This document shows positions 31,350-40,221 of a stretch of DNA of 64,000 nucleotides, piece by piece (within the stretch, counting starts at the first letter, position 1; every line of letters begins with the position of its first letter). Below the pieces are notes generated by a model that worked only from the letters and a program-made list of their open reading frames with translations, had not been told where the DNA came from and did no database searches. The translations under genes were made by a program, and so were the position numbers. The DNA is from Amycolatopsis xylanica (lineage in GTDB: Bacteria > Actinomycetota > Actinomycetes > Mycobacteriales > Pseudonocardiaceae): positions 868,001 to 932,000 of the forward strand of contig NZ_FNON01000003.1 of the NCBI RefSeq assembly GCF_900107045.1, written 5' to 3'.

Positions 31350-31406
31350 AAAGCCCGAAAGCCACTTTCGTCAGATCGGATCTGACGAAAGTGGCTTTCG
31401 GGCTTT
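31350..31406. terminator. Perfect 28-bp-arm hairpin between converging thiolase and exporter genes
   Basis: The arms (31350-31377 and 31379-31406) match perfectly around one base. The centre reads CAGATCGGATCTG and the outer ends AAAGCCCGAAAGCC/GGCTTTCGGGCTTT. It serves both convergent genes and ends eight bases before the exporter stop. Confidence 0.85.
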
Positions 31407-31413
31407 CAACGGG

Positions 31414-32925
31414 TCAGTGCATGACCACGGGCTGGGGCGCCTCGTGGCCCTCGGGCAGCGAGGGACGCTTGGCCGGGAGCAGCAGCGCGGGCACCGCGCA
31501 GAGCGCGAGCAGCACGAGCGACCACAGGAACGTGGTGCCGAACGCGTCCGCGGCCAGTCCCGTCGCGACCGCGTGGGTCTGCGGGTTCATGATCGCGGCG
31601 GTCGCGGCCAGCTGGCCCTGGCTGGTGGGCACCTCGAACTTCCCGGCGAGCAGCGCCGCCAGGATGATCGACATGACCGCCGAGCCGATGGCACCCGCCG
31701 TCTGCTGGACGATGTTCGTCGCGGTCGACGCCCGCGCCATGTCGGCCGGGGTGAGCGTCTGCAGCGCAGCCGTGGTGATCGGCATCATCGTGCAGCCCAT
31801 GCCGAGGCCCATGACGAACAGCGCGGCCATCAGCTGCCAGTACGGCGTGGTCGCGCTGACCTGGGTGAAGGCGATCAGGCCCGCGAGCATCAGCACGATG
31901 CCCGGCAACACGATCTTGCGGACGCCGATCCGGTCGGCGAGCTGGCCGCCGACCGGCATGGTCAGCATCGCGCCGATGCCCTGCGGGGCGAGCAGGAGCC
32001 CGGCCGTGAGCGCCGATTCGCCGCGCACCAGCAGGAAGTACGTCGGCAGCAGCAGCATCGCGCCGAAGAAGGCGACGCAGAACAGCGACATGGTCGCCAT
32101 CGAGACCGCGAACGTCCGGTTGGTGAACAGCTTCAGGTCCATCAGCGGGTTCGGCACCTTCAGCGTGCGGAGCACGAAGGCGACCAGCAACACGATGCCC
32201 GCGAGCCCGGGCAGCCAGACGTCGACGGAGCCGACGCCACCCGCCGCGGGGACGTTCGAGACGCCATAGAGCAGCGCCGCGAGACCCGGCGAGACCATCA
32301 ACATGCCCCAGAAGTCGAAGCGCTCAGCGGGCTCCGGGGCGTCCTTCGGCAGCAACCGCCACGCCAGCAGGATGGTGATGATGCCGATCGGGACGTTGAT
32401 GTAAAAGATCCAGCGCCAGCTCACCGCGTCGACGAGGTAACCGCCGAGGATCGGGCCGCCGATCGGGCCGAGCAGCATCGGCACGCCGAGCACGGCCATC
32501 ACGCGGCCGACCCGCTGCGGTCCGGCCGCCCTGGTCATGATCGTCATGCCCGCCGGCATCAGCATGCCGCCGCCGAAGCCTTGCAGCACACGGAAGATGA
32601 TCAACGACTCGACGTTCCAGGACAGCCCCGCGAGCATCGAGCCGACGAGGAACAACGCGATCGCGATCATGTAAAGGCGTTTGGTGCCGAAGCGGTCGGA
32701 CGCCCAGCCGGTGACCGGGATGACCGTGGCGAGCGCGAGCATGTAGCCCGTCGCGACCCACTGGATGGTGTCGAACGAGGTCTGGAACTCCAGGGTCAGC
32801 TTCTGTAGTGCGACGTTCACCACAGTCGTGTCCAGAATGGCCATGATGGCCCCTAGGACCACGACGCCGGCGACCTTGAGCACGCCCGCGTCGAGTTTGT
32901 CGTTATCCGGCCATTCGGAAGACAT
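31414..32925 (-). CDS. MFS multidrug exporter, DHA2 (14-TM) type
   Basis: The 503-residue protein has the DHA2/EmrB signature: motif C-like AILDTTVVNVALQKL in TM1, GYMLALATVIPVTGWASDRFGTKRLY, and the GPIGGPILGGYLVDAVSWRWIFYINVPIG segment after TM5. About 14 hydrophobic helices are present. Such proteins export drugs or metabolites by proton antiport; the substrate is unknown. The ATG at 32925 fits the family's short N-terminus; the frame is open further upstream but without homology. Confidence 0.9.
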   Translation of the reverse strand: MSSEWPDNDKLDAGVLKVAGVVVLGAIMAILDTTVVNVALQKLTLEFQTSFDTIQWVATGYMLALATVIPVTGWASDRFGTKRLYMIAIALFLVGSMLAGLSWNVESLIIFRVLQGFGGGMLMPAGMTIMTRAAGPQRVGRVMAVLGVPMLLGPIGGPILGGYLVDAVSWRWIFYINVPIGIITILLAWRLLPKDAPEPAERFDFWGMLMVSPGLAALLYGVSNVPAAGGVGSVDVWLPGLAGIVLLVAFVLRTLKVPNPLMDLKLFTNRTFAVSMATMSLFCVAFFGAMLLLPTYFLLVRGESALTAGLLLAPQGIGAMLTMPVGGQLADRIGVRKIVLPGIVLMLAGLIAFTQVSATTPYWQLMAALFVMGLGMGCTMMPITTAALQTLTPADMARASTATNIVQQTAGAIGSAVMSIILAALLAGKFEVPTSQGQLAATAAIMNPQTHAVATGLAADAFGTTFLWSLVLLALCAVPALLLPAKRPSLPEGHEAPQPVVMH

Positions 32926-33090
32926 GCACGTCCAATCCTGCGGGCGCGGCGGACCGCACCACGAATTACTGAGAGCCCCCATGAAGGATGTGCACCCACA
33001 GTAACCAGAAACTGCTTGCAGACGCCAACGAATTCTCGGAGAACGAACGCGGGCCGGCACTTTCGGGCAAGCCCGCGTTCGCAGCGTGAC

Positions 33091-34368
33091 TCAGCAGATG
33101 CTGTCCGTGGGCGCCGGGTTGCCCAAGCCGAACAGTGGCCGCAGCTTCAGCCCGATCCAGGTGCCGCCGAGCGCGAAGATCCCCCACAACCAGCCGTGCA
33201 GGCTGCCGACGGAGATCCCGCCGAGGTACGCGCCGATGTTGCAGCCGCCCGCCAGCCGCGCGCCGACGCCCATCAGGATCCCGCCGAGCACGGCGGCCAG
33301 CGCGGTGCGCCACGGAATCGAACTGTGGATCTTCCACGCGCCCGCCGCCGCGGCCGCCGCTCCCGCGCCGAGCACGATGCCGATGTCGGTGAGGCTGTTC
33401 TTGTCCTTCCAGATGGTGGTGGACAGCGACGCGGCGTTGGCCTTGATCCGCCAGAACTCCCAGGTCTCGGGATGCAGCCCGAACAGCTGCAGGATCTTCG
33501 CGCCCCACAAGGAGAACGCGCTGGTGATGCCCCAGATCCCGCCGGAGACCAGGTAGACCGCGCCAGCCAGCACGCCGAGCACCACGGCGCCGACGAGGAT
33601 CGGCCACGAGCCGCGAATGATCCGCGCGGCGCCCTTGGCGGTCGGCACGACGTCGGTCGGCGGCGGCACGCGGCGCTTCTGCACGGCCTTGGTGACGAAC
33701 ACGATCCCGACCAGCACGGCGATGGTGATCGCCCACGAGCCGAACCAGCCGACGTGGTCGGCCAGCAGCACGCCCTTGACCTGCGGCCAGTTCTTGAGCA
33801 GCGGGTACGCGTAGGTGTAGAGCACCGAGCCGGTGATGAACCCGCCCAATGTCAGCACGATCGTCGACTGCCCCGAGCCGACCGCGAAGAGCGTCCCCGA
33901 CGCGCACGCCCCGCCGAGCTGCATGCCGATCGCGAACAGCAGTGCCCCGACGAACAGCGCGAGCCCGATCGGGCCGACGTTCGTCACCGGTGTCGGCTTG
34001 CTGCCGAACAACCCGGCGCCGGTGCCCGCGATCAGCGCGATCAGCGTCGCGGCCGTGCCGAGCAGCAGGGTGTGCGCCCGCAGGCCCTGCCCGTTGCCGA
34101 CCGCGATCAGCTGCCGCCACGCGGAAGTGAAGCCGAACCGGGAGTGGAACAACGCGAGCCCGAGGCCCAGCCCGAGCAGGAGCAGCACCCCGAATTTGGG
34201 TCCGTAACTCGCCCAGACGAACCAGTCCAAGCCGATGGAGACCACGACGGCGACGGCCAAAGGCACGACTTTGACGGGGTCCTCCGGCTTGGGCACCGGA
34301 GCGGCGCACGAGGTCGGGAAATCTAGTAGTTTTGTGTTCTCTGAGGGGATTTCGGTCGTCGCGGCCAC
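33091..34368 (-). CDS. YeeE/YedE-family (TsuA-like) sulfur-compound transporter
   Basis: The 425-residue polytopic membrane protein is built from two YeeE/YedE repeats. Conserved cysteine motifs sit in each half (MQLGGACASGTLFAVGSG and ARLAGGCNIGAYLGGIS), as in thiosulfate transporter TsuA, where cysteines relay the substrate. Sulfur uptake would fit the metB/cbs surroundings, but the genes are not contiguous. The GTG at 34368 follows GGAG. No TusA-like partner is adjacent. Confidence 0.87.
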   Translation of the reverse strand: MAATTEIPSENTKLLDFPTSCAAPVPKPEDPVKVVPLAVAVVVSIGLDWFVWASYGPKFGVLLLLGLGLGLALFHSRFGFTSAWRQLIAVGNGQGLRAHTLLLGTAATLIALIAGTGAGLFGSKPTPVTNVGPIGLALFVGALLFAIGMQLGGACASGTLFAVGSGQSTIVLTLGGFITGSVLYTYAYPLLKNWPQVKGVLLADHVGWFGSWAITIAVLVGIVFVTKAVQKRRVPPPTDVVPTAKGAARIIRGSWPILVGAVVLGVLAGAVYLVSGGIWGITSAFSLWGAKILQLFGLHPETWEFWRIKANAASLSTTIWKDKNSLTDIGIVLGAGAAAAAAGAWKIHSSIPWRTALAAVLGGILMGVGARLAGGCNIGAYLGGISVGSLHGWLWGIFALGGTWIGLKLRPLFGLGNPAPTDSIC

Positions 34369-34488
34369 CAGGACTCCAGGTCTTGATCGGCGAAGTGGGA
34401 CGATCAAGGTTAGGGTCGCGAATCCCCTGGTCGCAGCTCGTCTCAAGGAGTGCGACGGCTCCCGTGGAATGGGACGTCTCGCGGGCAC

Positions 34489-34512
34489 GAAAAAGCGGGC
34501 GCCCGCTTTTTC
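34489..34512. terminator. Terminator hairpin after the LppU-like gene
   Basis: A perfect 24-bp palindrome with arms GAAAAAGCGGGC and GCCCGCTTTTTC sits 23 bp beyond the stop at 34536. On the minus strand it ends in a U-rich arm, close to a canonical intrinsic terminator. Confidence 0.8.
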
Positions 34513-34535
34513 TGGACGCCCGCTTTCCGGTGGTT

Positions 34536-35180
34536 CTACTTGCTCGCCGCTTTCCAGCACAGCGAAGTCGGCGGAGTCGGGTAGGTGACGTACTTGTCGC
34601 CTTCCGTGCCCTCGCAGACGTTCTCGTTGACGGCGGACTCGACCTTCACGAACTCCACCTCGGCGGTGGGGTCGGTGCAGGCGACCTTCTTGTAGCCCTT
34701 GTCGCCGGTGCCGAAGTTCGCGACGCAGTCACCGGTCTTGACGTTGATGATCATGCACAGCTTGGCCGACGGCTTGAGCAGCGTCAGCTCCTCGTAGCCC
34801 TGCCCGGGGCACTGCGCGGTGCTGCTGTCGAGGCGGACGGCCACCTTGACGTTGGCCGTCGGGTCGTCGCAGCCGATCTGCTTCGGCATGTTGCTGGCGT
34901 CGATCTGCTTGAACTCCGTGATGTTCATGCAGTCACCGGCCTGCGCCGTGAACGGCGAGTCCTTGAGCGCCTGGAAGATGACGACACCGACGCCGATCGC
35001 GCCGAGCACGACGACGATCAGGATCGGCAGGCCGATCTTCAGGAAGAGGCGGCGCTTCTTGGGCGGCTGCCCTGCCGGGCCCGCGCCGAACGGGGCGGGC
35101 GCGCCCACCGGTGGCGGACCGTACGGACCCGGCTGTCCGACCGGCTGCTGACCCGGAGCCGGCGGAGGAGGAACGCTCAC
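34536..35180 (-). CDS. LppU/SCO3897-like membrane-anchored protein
   Basis: The 214-residue protein has a Pro-rich cytosolic N-terminus (PPPPAPGQQPVGQPGPYG), a basic stop (KKRRLFLK) and one transmembrane helix (IGLPILIVVVLGAIGVGVVIF). The outside domain of about 145 residues holds six or seven Cys in two similar halves (AGDCMNI...GCDDPTANVKVAV and TGDCVANF...ACTDPTAEVEFVKV), which suggests a duplicated disulfide-bonded fold. GAGG precedes the GTG. The function is unknown; the family is actinobacterial. Confidence 0.8.
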   Translation of the reverse strand: MSVPPPPAPGQQPVGQPGPYGPPPVGAPAPFGAGPAGQPPKKRRLFLKIGLPILIVVVLGAIGVGVVIFQALKDSPFTAQAGDCMNITEFKQIDASNMPKQIGCDDPTANVKVAVRLDSSTAQCPGQGYEELTLLKPSAKLCMIINVKTGDCVANFGTGDKGYKKVACTDPTAEVEFVKVESAVNENVCEGTEGDKYVTYPTPPTSLCWKAASK

Positions 35181-35342
35181 TATGACCTCACGAAGTTAAA
35201 GAAGTGTTTGTCGAGCGACATTGAACACGGCGGAGCGCGTCTCCCCTTCGCGGGCCACTCGTTGAGGCGAAACACCTACGGGCGACACACGCCCGGTCAC
35301 GGACCGTCCACAAAGGCTCAAGCCCGCCTTCAACCCTGAGGG

Positions 35343-35390
35343 GGTCGTGAGTGGCGTTGCCGGTTCTAACCGGCCGGAACACTCACGACC
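35343..35390. repeat. 48-bp palindromic element, copy D
   Basis: The right half AACCGGCCGGAACACTCACG is intact; the left arm carries a changed stretch (GTGGCGTTGCC). It lies between the Bax-inhibitor gene's terminator and the start of the LppU-like gene. Confidence 0.85.
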
Positions 35391-35400
35391 CCCGGATGCG

Positions 35401-35436
35401 GAAAGCCCCCGCCGGGCGGACCCGGCGGGGGCTTTC
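35401..35436. terminator. Bax-inhibitor gene terminator
   Basis: Perfect 16-bp arms GAAAGCCCCCGCCGGG and CCCGGCGGGGGCTTTC enclose a CGGA loop, 13 bp after the stop codon at 35450. Confidence 0.85.
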
Positions 35437-35449
35437 GGAGCGCTGGAGA

Positions 35450-36295
35450 TCAGTCGCTGTTGAGGTAGGACAGCAGACGCAGGATCTCGAGGTACAGCCA
35501 GACCAGGGTGGTCATGAGCCCGAAGGCGGCATACCAGGCCCACTTGGCCGGAAGACCCTCGCGGATCATCTTGTCGGCCATGTCGAAGTCGAGCAGGAAG
35601 CAGAACGCGGCGATGCCGATGACGACCAGGCTGAAGACGATCGACAGCGTGCCACCGGAGCGGATGCCCATGTCGACGCCGAAGGCCCAGAGGACCAGGT
35701 TCAGCAGCGAAAGGATCAGCACACCGACGACCGCGCCGATGATCCACTTGGTCAGCTTCGGGGTCACCTTGACCGCGCCGGTCTTGTAGACCACCAGCAT
35801 CGCGACGAAGACACCCGCCGTACCGAGGATGGCCTGCAGCGCGATTCCGGGCAGGAAGTACTCGAGCACACCCGTGAGCGCGCCGAGGAACACACCTTCC
35901 GCGGCGGAGTACGCCAGCGTGAGCGGGCCGCTCGCCTTCTGGCCGAACGAGATGATCAGCGACAGCACCAGGCCGACGATCAGCCCGGCGATCCCGACGC
36001 CGATCAGCGCGCCGGTGAAGCCGGTCACCTTGCCGAAGGCGTTGGTGATCAGCTGGGTCTGCGCCCAGATCGCGGTGATGACGCCCGCGACCAGCGCAAC
36101 GCCGAGGCTGATGCCGGTCTTGACGACGACGTCGTCGACGGTCATCGGCCGGTCGTCACCGCGGTCGGTCGGGGCCGGGGCATAGCCGGGGAAGCCGCCC
36201 TCTGGCTGGTTGAAGCCCGTGTTGGGCCCGTATTGGCCGTACCCCACATTGCCTCGCGGCAAGTTGCGGAACGCCGGATTGCTTGTGGAACGCAC
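35450..36295 (-). CDS. Bax inhibitor-1/YccA-type membrane protein
   Basis: The 281-residue protein has a Gly/Tyr/Pro-rich cytosolic N-terminus of about 60 residues, then seven hydrophobic helices. The C-terminal family signature (FDMADKMIREGLPAKWAWYAAFGLMTTLVWLYLEILRLL) is present. BI-1 relatives leak calcium or protons across membranes; the role in actinobacteria is unknown. The GTG at 36295 follows AGGAGG at ideal spacing. Confidence 0.92.
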   Translation of the reverse strand: MRSTSNPAFRNLPRGNVGYGQYGPNTGFNQPEGGFPGYAPAPTDRGDDRPMTVDDVVVKTGISLGVALVAGVITAIWAQTQLITNAFGKVTGFTGALIGVGIAGLIVGLVLSLIISFGQKASGPLTLAYSAAEGVFLGALTGVLEYFLPGIALQAILGTAGVFVAMLVVYKTGAVKVTPKLTKWIIGAVVGVLILSLLNLVLWAFGVDMGIRSGGTLSIVFSLVVIGIAAFCFLLDFDMADKMIREGLPAKWAWYAAFGLMTTLVWLYLEILRLLSYLNSD

Positions 36296-36362
36296 CTGAT
36301 CCTCCTGGATCTCCTGGCACCTGCATCGGGACAACGAAGGGGAGGGCCCCGCAGTTCCCGTC

Positions 36363-36382
36363 GAGTAAAGCCGACTTTACTC
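36363..36382. promoter_or_regulatory. Palindrome in the Bax-inhibitor/SDR divergent region
   Basis: Perfect 8-bp arms GAGTAAAG and CTTTACTC surround CCGA, 68 bp upstream of the Bax-inhibitor start. It could be an operator for either divergent gene. The other 200 bases of this 258-bp space show nothing definite. Confidence 0.4.
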
Positions 36383-36553
36383 ATATCGGACACCGCCCGT
36401 CCCGCACATACCGTATGTCGCGTGGCGGCGGCGCCGATCATCCCCCTATTAGTAAACCCGTGAGTAACTTAACCCCGTAGCGGTGTGGTCACGCTAGGCC
36501 TTATGCAGCAGAATGCCCTAGGGACCTGGGCAGTGCGGCGGAAGGCGAGCGAC

Positions 36554-38548
36554 ATGGCGACTTATCTGGTGACCGGCGCGACCGGACTGATCGGGCGCCA
36601 CTTCACCCAGCTGCTGCTCGCCAGGGAAGACGTCGACAAGGTCTCGCTCGTCGTCAGGGCGTCCTCCCAGGACAAGCTGGCGAAGCTGACGAACCAGTGG
36701 CCGCACCCCGAGCGCGTCCAGCTCGTCATCGGCGACCTCAACGAGCCGCTGCTCGGCGTGAGCGAAGACGCCCGCGAAGACCTGCGCGGGAACGTCGACC
36801 ACATCGTGCACCTCGCCGCCCTCTACGACATCGAGGCCGACGACGAGACCAGCATCAAGGCCAATGTCGAGGGCACCCAGCACGTCATCGACCTCGCCGC
36901 CGACCTGCGCGCGGGCGTGCTGCACCACATCTCGTCGGTCGCCGTCGCCGGTGACCACGAGGGCATGTACTCCGAGGACGCCTTCGACGTCGGCCAGCGC
37001 CTGGTCACCCCGTATCACCGCACCAAGTTCGAGGCCGAGAAGCTCGTCCGCGAGCAGCACGAGGTGCCATGGCGGGTCTACCGCCCGGCGATCGTGCTCG
37101 GGAACTCGCAGTCCGGCGAGATGGACAAGATCGACGGCCCCTACTACCTCTTCCCCGCGATCAGCAGGCTCGCGGCGCTGCCGAACGTGCCGCTCGTCGG
37201 GCCCGACCTCGGCGACACGAACGTCGTCCCGGTCGACTACGTGGCCAAGGCGCTGCTCGCGCTGGTGAACAAGGACGGTCTCGACGGCCGCACGTTCCAT
37301 CTGGTCAACCCGGAGCCGCAGCCGGTCGTGTCGGTGTACAACGCCTTCGCGAAGGCCGCGGGCGCACCGACGATCAGCGGCCAGCTCAACGAAGGCGTGT
37401 CCAAGGGCATCGTCTCGCTGGTGAAGCTGAGCGAGCACATCCCCGGCTTCACCATCGCGCGCGACGCCGTGCTCGAACGGCTCGGCATCCCGCCGGTGCT
37501 GCTGGAGACCATGTCGTTCCCCTCGGTGTTCTCGTCGAGCGCGACGCGCAAGGCGCTGGCGGGCACGGACGTCGAGGTCCCGCGCATCGAGGACTACGCC
37601 GCGACGCTCTGGCGCTACTGGCGTGAGCACCTCGACCCGTTCCGCGCGCGCAAGCACGGCCCGCGCGGTGAGCTCGACGGCCGCCGCGTGATCATCACCG
37701 GCGCTTCGTCCGGCATCGGCCGCGCGACCGCGCTGAAGGTCGCCGCGGAGGGCGGGATCCCGCTGCTCGTCGCCCGCCGCCAGCACGAGCTGGAGGAGGT
37801 GCGCGACGAGATCATCGCCGCGGGCGGGCACGCGTCGGTCTACCCGGCCGACCTGACCGACGAGGAGTCGGTGCACAAGGCGGTCGACGCCATGCTCGCC
37901 GAGCACGGCCGGATCGACATGCTGGTGAACAACGCGGGCCGCTCGATCCGCCGGTCGATCAAGCTTTCGTACGACCGTTTCCACGACTACGAGCGCGCGA
38001 TGGCCATCAACTACTTCGGCGCGGTGCGGCTCATTCTGGCGGTGCTGCCGCATATGTCCGAGCGCAAGTTCGGGCACATCGTGAACGTCTCGTCGATCGG
38101 CGTGCAGGGCATCGCGCCGCGCTTTTCCGCTTACGCCGCTTCGAAAGCCGCGCTCGACTACTTCTCGCGGATCGCGGCGACCGAAACGCATGGCGACGGC
38201 ATCACGTTCACCACGATCCACATGCCACTGGTGCGCACGCCGATGATCCGCCCGACGAAGATCTACGACGCGTTCCCGACGAAGTCGCCGGACCAGGCGG
38301 CGGACATGGTGCTCAAGGCGCTCAAGGACCGGCCCAAGCACATCGGCACGCCGGCGGGCCAGGCCATCGGTCTCGCGTACACGCTGACGCCGGGTCTCAC
38401 GGATGCGGTGGCATATCAGGGTTTCCGCATCTTCCCCGACTCCGCGGCGGCGGGTGGCAGCGGCGGGCTGAAGATCGGGCGTGGCGAAATGCATCTGTCG
38501 AAGGCGGCGCAGGCGCTCGCCAGGCTGAGCCGCGGCTTCCACTGGTGA
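36554..38548 (+). CDS. Two-domain SDR oxidoreductase (AcrA1/fatty acyl-CoA reductase-like)
   Basis: The 664-residue protein fuses two Rossmann domains. The N-terminal half is an extended SDR of the male-sterility type, with TGATGLIG at 7-14 and the YHRTKFEAEKLV active-site helix. The C-terminal half is a classical SDR, with TGASSGIG at 382-389, NNAG, and the Tyr527/Lys531 pair in SAYAASKAAL. This architecture matches mycobacterial AcrA1 and bacterial fatty acyl-CoA reductases that make fatty alcohols via aldehydes. The activity here is inferred from architecture. It is divergent from the Bax-inhibitor gene and probably monocistronic. Confidence 0.88.
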   Translation: MATYLVTGATGLIGRHFTQLLLAREDVDKVSLVVRASSQDKLAKLTNQWPHPERVQLVIGDLNEPLLGVSEDAREDLRGNVDHIVHLAALYDIEADDETSIKANVEGTQHVIDLAADLRAGVLHHISSVAVAGDHEGMYSEDAFDVGQRLVTPYHRTKFEAEKLVREQHEVPWRVYRPAIVLGNSQSGEMDKIDGPYYLFPAISRLAALPNVPLVGPDLGDTNVVPVDYVAKALLALVNKDGLDGRTFHLVNPEPQPVVSVYNAFAKAAGAPTISGQLNEGVSKGIVSLVKLSEHIPGFTIARDAVLERLGIPPVLLETMSFPSVFSSSATRKALAGTDVEVPRIEDYAATLWRYWREHLDPFRARKHGPRGELDGRRVIITGASSGIGRATALKVAAEGGIPLLVARRQHELEEVRDEIIAAGGHASVYPADLTDEESVHKAVDAMLAEHGRIDMLVNNAGRSIRRSIKLSYDRFHDYERAMAINYFGAVRLILAVLPHMSERKFGHIVNVSSIGVQGIAPRFSAYAASKAALDYFSRIAATETHGDGITFTTIHMPLVRTPMIRPTKIYDAFPTKSPDQAADMVLKALKDRPKHIGTPAGQAIGLAYTLTPGLTDAVAYQGFRIFPDSAAAGGSGGLKIGRGEMHLSKAAQALARLSRGFHW

Positions 38549-38675
38549 TCTAAGTAACACAGAGCGATGAAGATGCGGCCGAACAGGCGACGGCTTACTG
38601 GAGCGGGTGAAAACCGGGTCCTATTTACCCATACCTGTGGCCGATAACAGCGGGTGCGCAGGTACCGTCGTCGCC

Positions 38676-39701
38676 ATGGTTTCCGAGCGCGACAACGGCC
38701 TGCTTCCGCTACGCCGCGAATACGCACACGCGTGGCAAGGATTCGACCGGAACGAGGTCCGTCAGTACCTGGATCATCTCGAAGCGCATCTGCGGCGGAT
38801 CGTCACCGATCGGGATGCCGCGATGGCGCAGGCGAGCACTTTGTCGCGCGAGCTGGAAAACGCCAGACGTGAATTGGCCAAGGCGACTTCCCGCATCGAC
38901 GAGCTCATGAAGCCGCCGGAGCGGCTCGAAGATCTCGACGAGCGCATGCAGCGCACCGTGCAGCTCGCGCAGGCGCGCGCCGAGGAGATCACCAACCGCG
39001 CGCAGGCCGCGGCGGAGAAGACCTGGGCCGAGTCGACGCAGGCCTCGACCAAGCTCCGCGACCGCTACACCAAGCTGGTCGAGGCGCTCGAGGTGCACGC
39101 GGACGCGTTGCACGGCGAGCACGAGGCGGCGCTGGCCAGCACCCGCGCCGAGGTCAAGAAGCTCACCCTCGAGGCGGCGGAGCGCCGTGAGGAGCTGGAC
39201 AAGGCCGCCGAGGCGAAGCGCCGCAAGATCGAGGCCGAGTTCGAGGCCTCGATGGCCGCGCAGCGCGCTGCGCTCGAAAAGCACATCGCCGATCAGAGCA
39301 CGGCGAGCAAGAACCAGGCCGAGCGCCGCATCGCGGAGGCCACGGCCGAAGCGAAGCGCCGCGTCGACGAGGCCACCGCGGAAGCCAAGCGCCGCATCGA
39401 CGAGGCGACCACCTCGGCCGCGCAGACGACCAACGCCGCCGCACGCAAGGTCGAGCGCCTGGCCGAGCTCCGCGAAAAGGCGCGCGCGAGCCTGCGCGAA
39501 GCCGACGAGGTGCTCAAGCAGAGCGAAGCGGCGCTGCAGCCGTTGAAGGAAGAGTCGTCCATCGCGGCCGCCTCGAAGCTCGTCGGCGCCGAGCCGGTCA
39601 AGCAGGCCGCCGCCGCTCCCGCCGCCACTGACAAGTCGAAGCCGTCCCCGGAACCCAAGGCGAACGGGCACAAGCCCGCTCCCGAGCCCGCCAAGGCGTA
39701 G
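38676..39701 (+). CDS. DivIVA-like coiled-coil protein
   Basis: The 341-residue protein begins with a DivIVA-type N-terminal motif (AHAWQGFDRNEVRQYLDHLEAHL). A long alpha-helical coiled coil rich in Ala, Glu, Lys and Arg follows, with tandem ATAEAKRR repeats near residues 225-255. A Pro/Ala/Lys-rich tail ends it. Such proteins mark cell poles or form cytoskeletal scaffolds in actinobacteria (Wag31, Scy and FilP are relatives). The ATG has no ribosome site but TACCGT lies seven bases upstream, so the mRNA is probably leaderless. Confidence 0.85.
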   Translation: MVSERDNGLLPLRREYAHAWQGFDRNEVRQYLDHLEAHLRRIVTDRDAAMAQASTLSRELENARRELAKATSRIDELMKPPERLEDLDERMQRTVQLAQARAEEITNRAQAAAEKTWAESTQASTKLRDRYTKLVEALEVHADALHGEHEAALASTRAEVKKLTLEAAERREELDKAAEAKRRKIEAEFEASMAAQRAALEKHIADQSTASKNQAERRIAEATAEAKRRVDEATAEAKRRIDEATTSAAQTTNAAARKVERLAELREKARASLREADEVLKQSEAALQPLKEESSIAAASKLVGAEPVKQAAAAPAATDKSKPSPEPKANGHKPAPEPAKA

Positions 39702-39708
39702 CTCTTTC

Positions 39709-39756
39709 GCGAAAAGCCGTTTTCTGGAGTTGATGCGTCCGGGAAACGGCTTTCGC
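39709..39756 (+). terminator. Hairpin after the coiled-coil gene
   Basis: GCGAAAAGCCGTTTTC pairs with GGGAAACGGCTTTCGC with one bulge around a 16-nt loop, seven bases after the stop codon. Confidence 0.65.
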
Positions 39757-39775
39757 ATGCCCGGGCCTCGCGCTT

Positions 39776-39820
39776 GGCGTGCGCGTTTTGAGCCGCTGGG
39801 CGGCCCGAAACGCACACGCC
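39776..39820. repeat. Inverted repeat GGCGTGCGCGTTT
   Basis: 13-bp arms with one mismatch (GGCGTGCGCGTTT and AAACGCACACGCC) enclose a 19-nt loop. Confidence 0.6.
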
Positions 39821-39847
39821 ACCCGCGCAGTCACGGCTCACTCGGTC

Positions 39848-39894
39848 GCGAGGGGAAACCCTGCTCCGTCAGATGCAGCAGGGTTTCCCCTCGC
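39848..39894. repeat. Perfect 18-bp inverted repeat with 11-nt loop
   Basis: GCGAGGGGAAACCCTGCT pairs perfectly with AGCAGGGTTTCCCCTCGC. The 11-nt loop equals that of the GGAGGAATCTGG family although the arms differ. Confidence 0.75.
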
Positions 39895-39964
39895 CCAGCG
39901 ATCAAGTCGGTCGCACCCCCACCGCGTAACCCCAAGCCCACCCTCAAGCCCCCATCGAGGCACG

Positions 39965-40077
39965 CCCGAAACTGTCGGACCCCAGCCGTACCTTTGATTT
40001 GGGGGGGTCCCCAGGGACCCCAAGGGGGACGAAGGTCCCCTGGATCAACGTTACCCAGGGGCACCGACAGTTTCGGG
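39965..40077. repeat. 113-bp nested inverted-repeat structure
   Basis: Outer perfect arms CCCGAAACTGTCGG and CCGACAGTTTCGGG enclose two smaller pairs: TTGGGG...TCCC with GGGACCCCAA, and CCCCTGG with CCAGGGG. It could fold as a multi-stem RNA or be a non-autonomous element; no transposase is nearby. Confidence 0.6.
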
Positions 40078-40142
40078 GTGCTGACGGGTGGTTATCGCCG
40101 CAGGTAGCCGAATGCGGCGCTGCGGCTCCCCTGGCAAACCCG

Positions 40143-40209
40143 CGAACTCGGAGCGAGTGGAGGAATCTGGCCGCTCAACGTCCAGATTCCTCCACTCGCT
40201 CCGAGTTCG
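40143..40209. terminator. Perfect 28-bp-arm hairpin after the amidase gene
   Basis: The arms at 40143-40170 and 40182-40209 match perfectly around an 11-nt loop, 12 bp beyond the amidase stop. The inner arms GTGGAGGAATCTGG are shared with the hairpin at 10921-10967. Confidence 0.8.
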
Positions 40210-40221
40210 GGACGGGCCTCG

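Larger units (their letters stand above)
39702..40221. other. 520-bp convergent intergenic region with five inverted-repeat structures
   Basis: No gene is visible between the converging coiled-coil and amidase genes. The space holds hairpins at 39709-39756, 39776-39820 and 39848-39894, a nested structure at 39965-40077 and a perfect hairpin at 40143-40209. It is the longest non-coding stretch in the window. Confidence 0.8.

Noticed and set aside
36485..36553. Upstream extension of the SDR gene
   Set aside because: The frame is open but the Rossmann fold starts directly at MATYLVTGATG from 36554, and the extension adds no conserved sequence.
39702..40221. Insertion sequence or transposon remnant
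   Set aside because: There are several inverted repeats but no transposase fragment and no direct target duplication that I could see.
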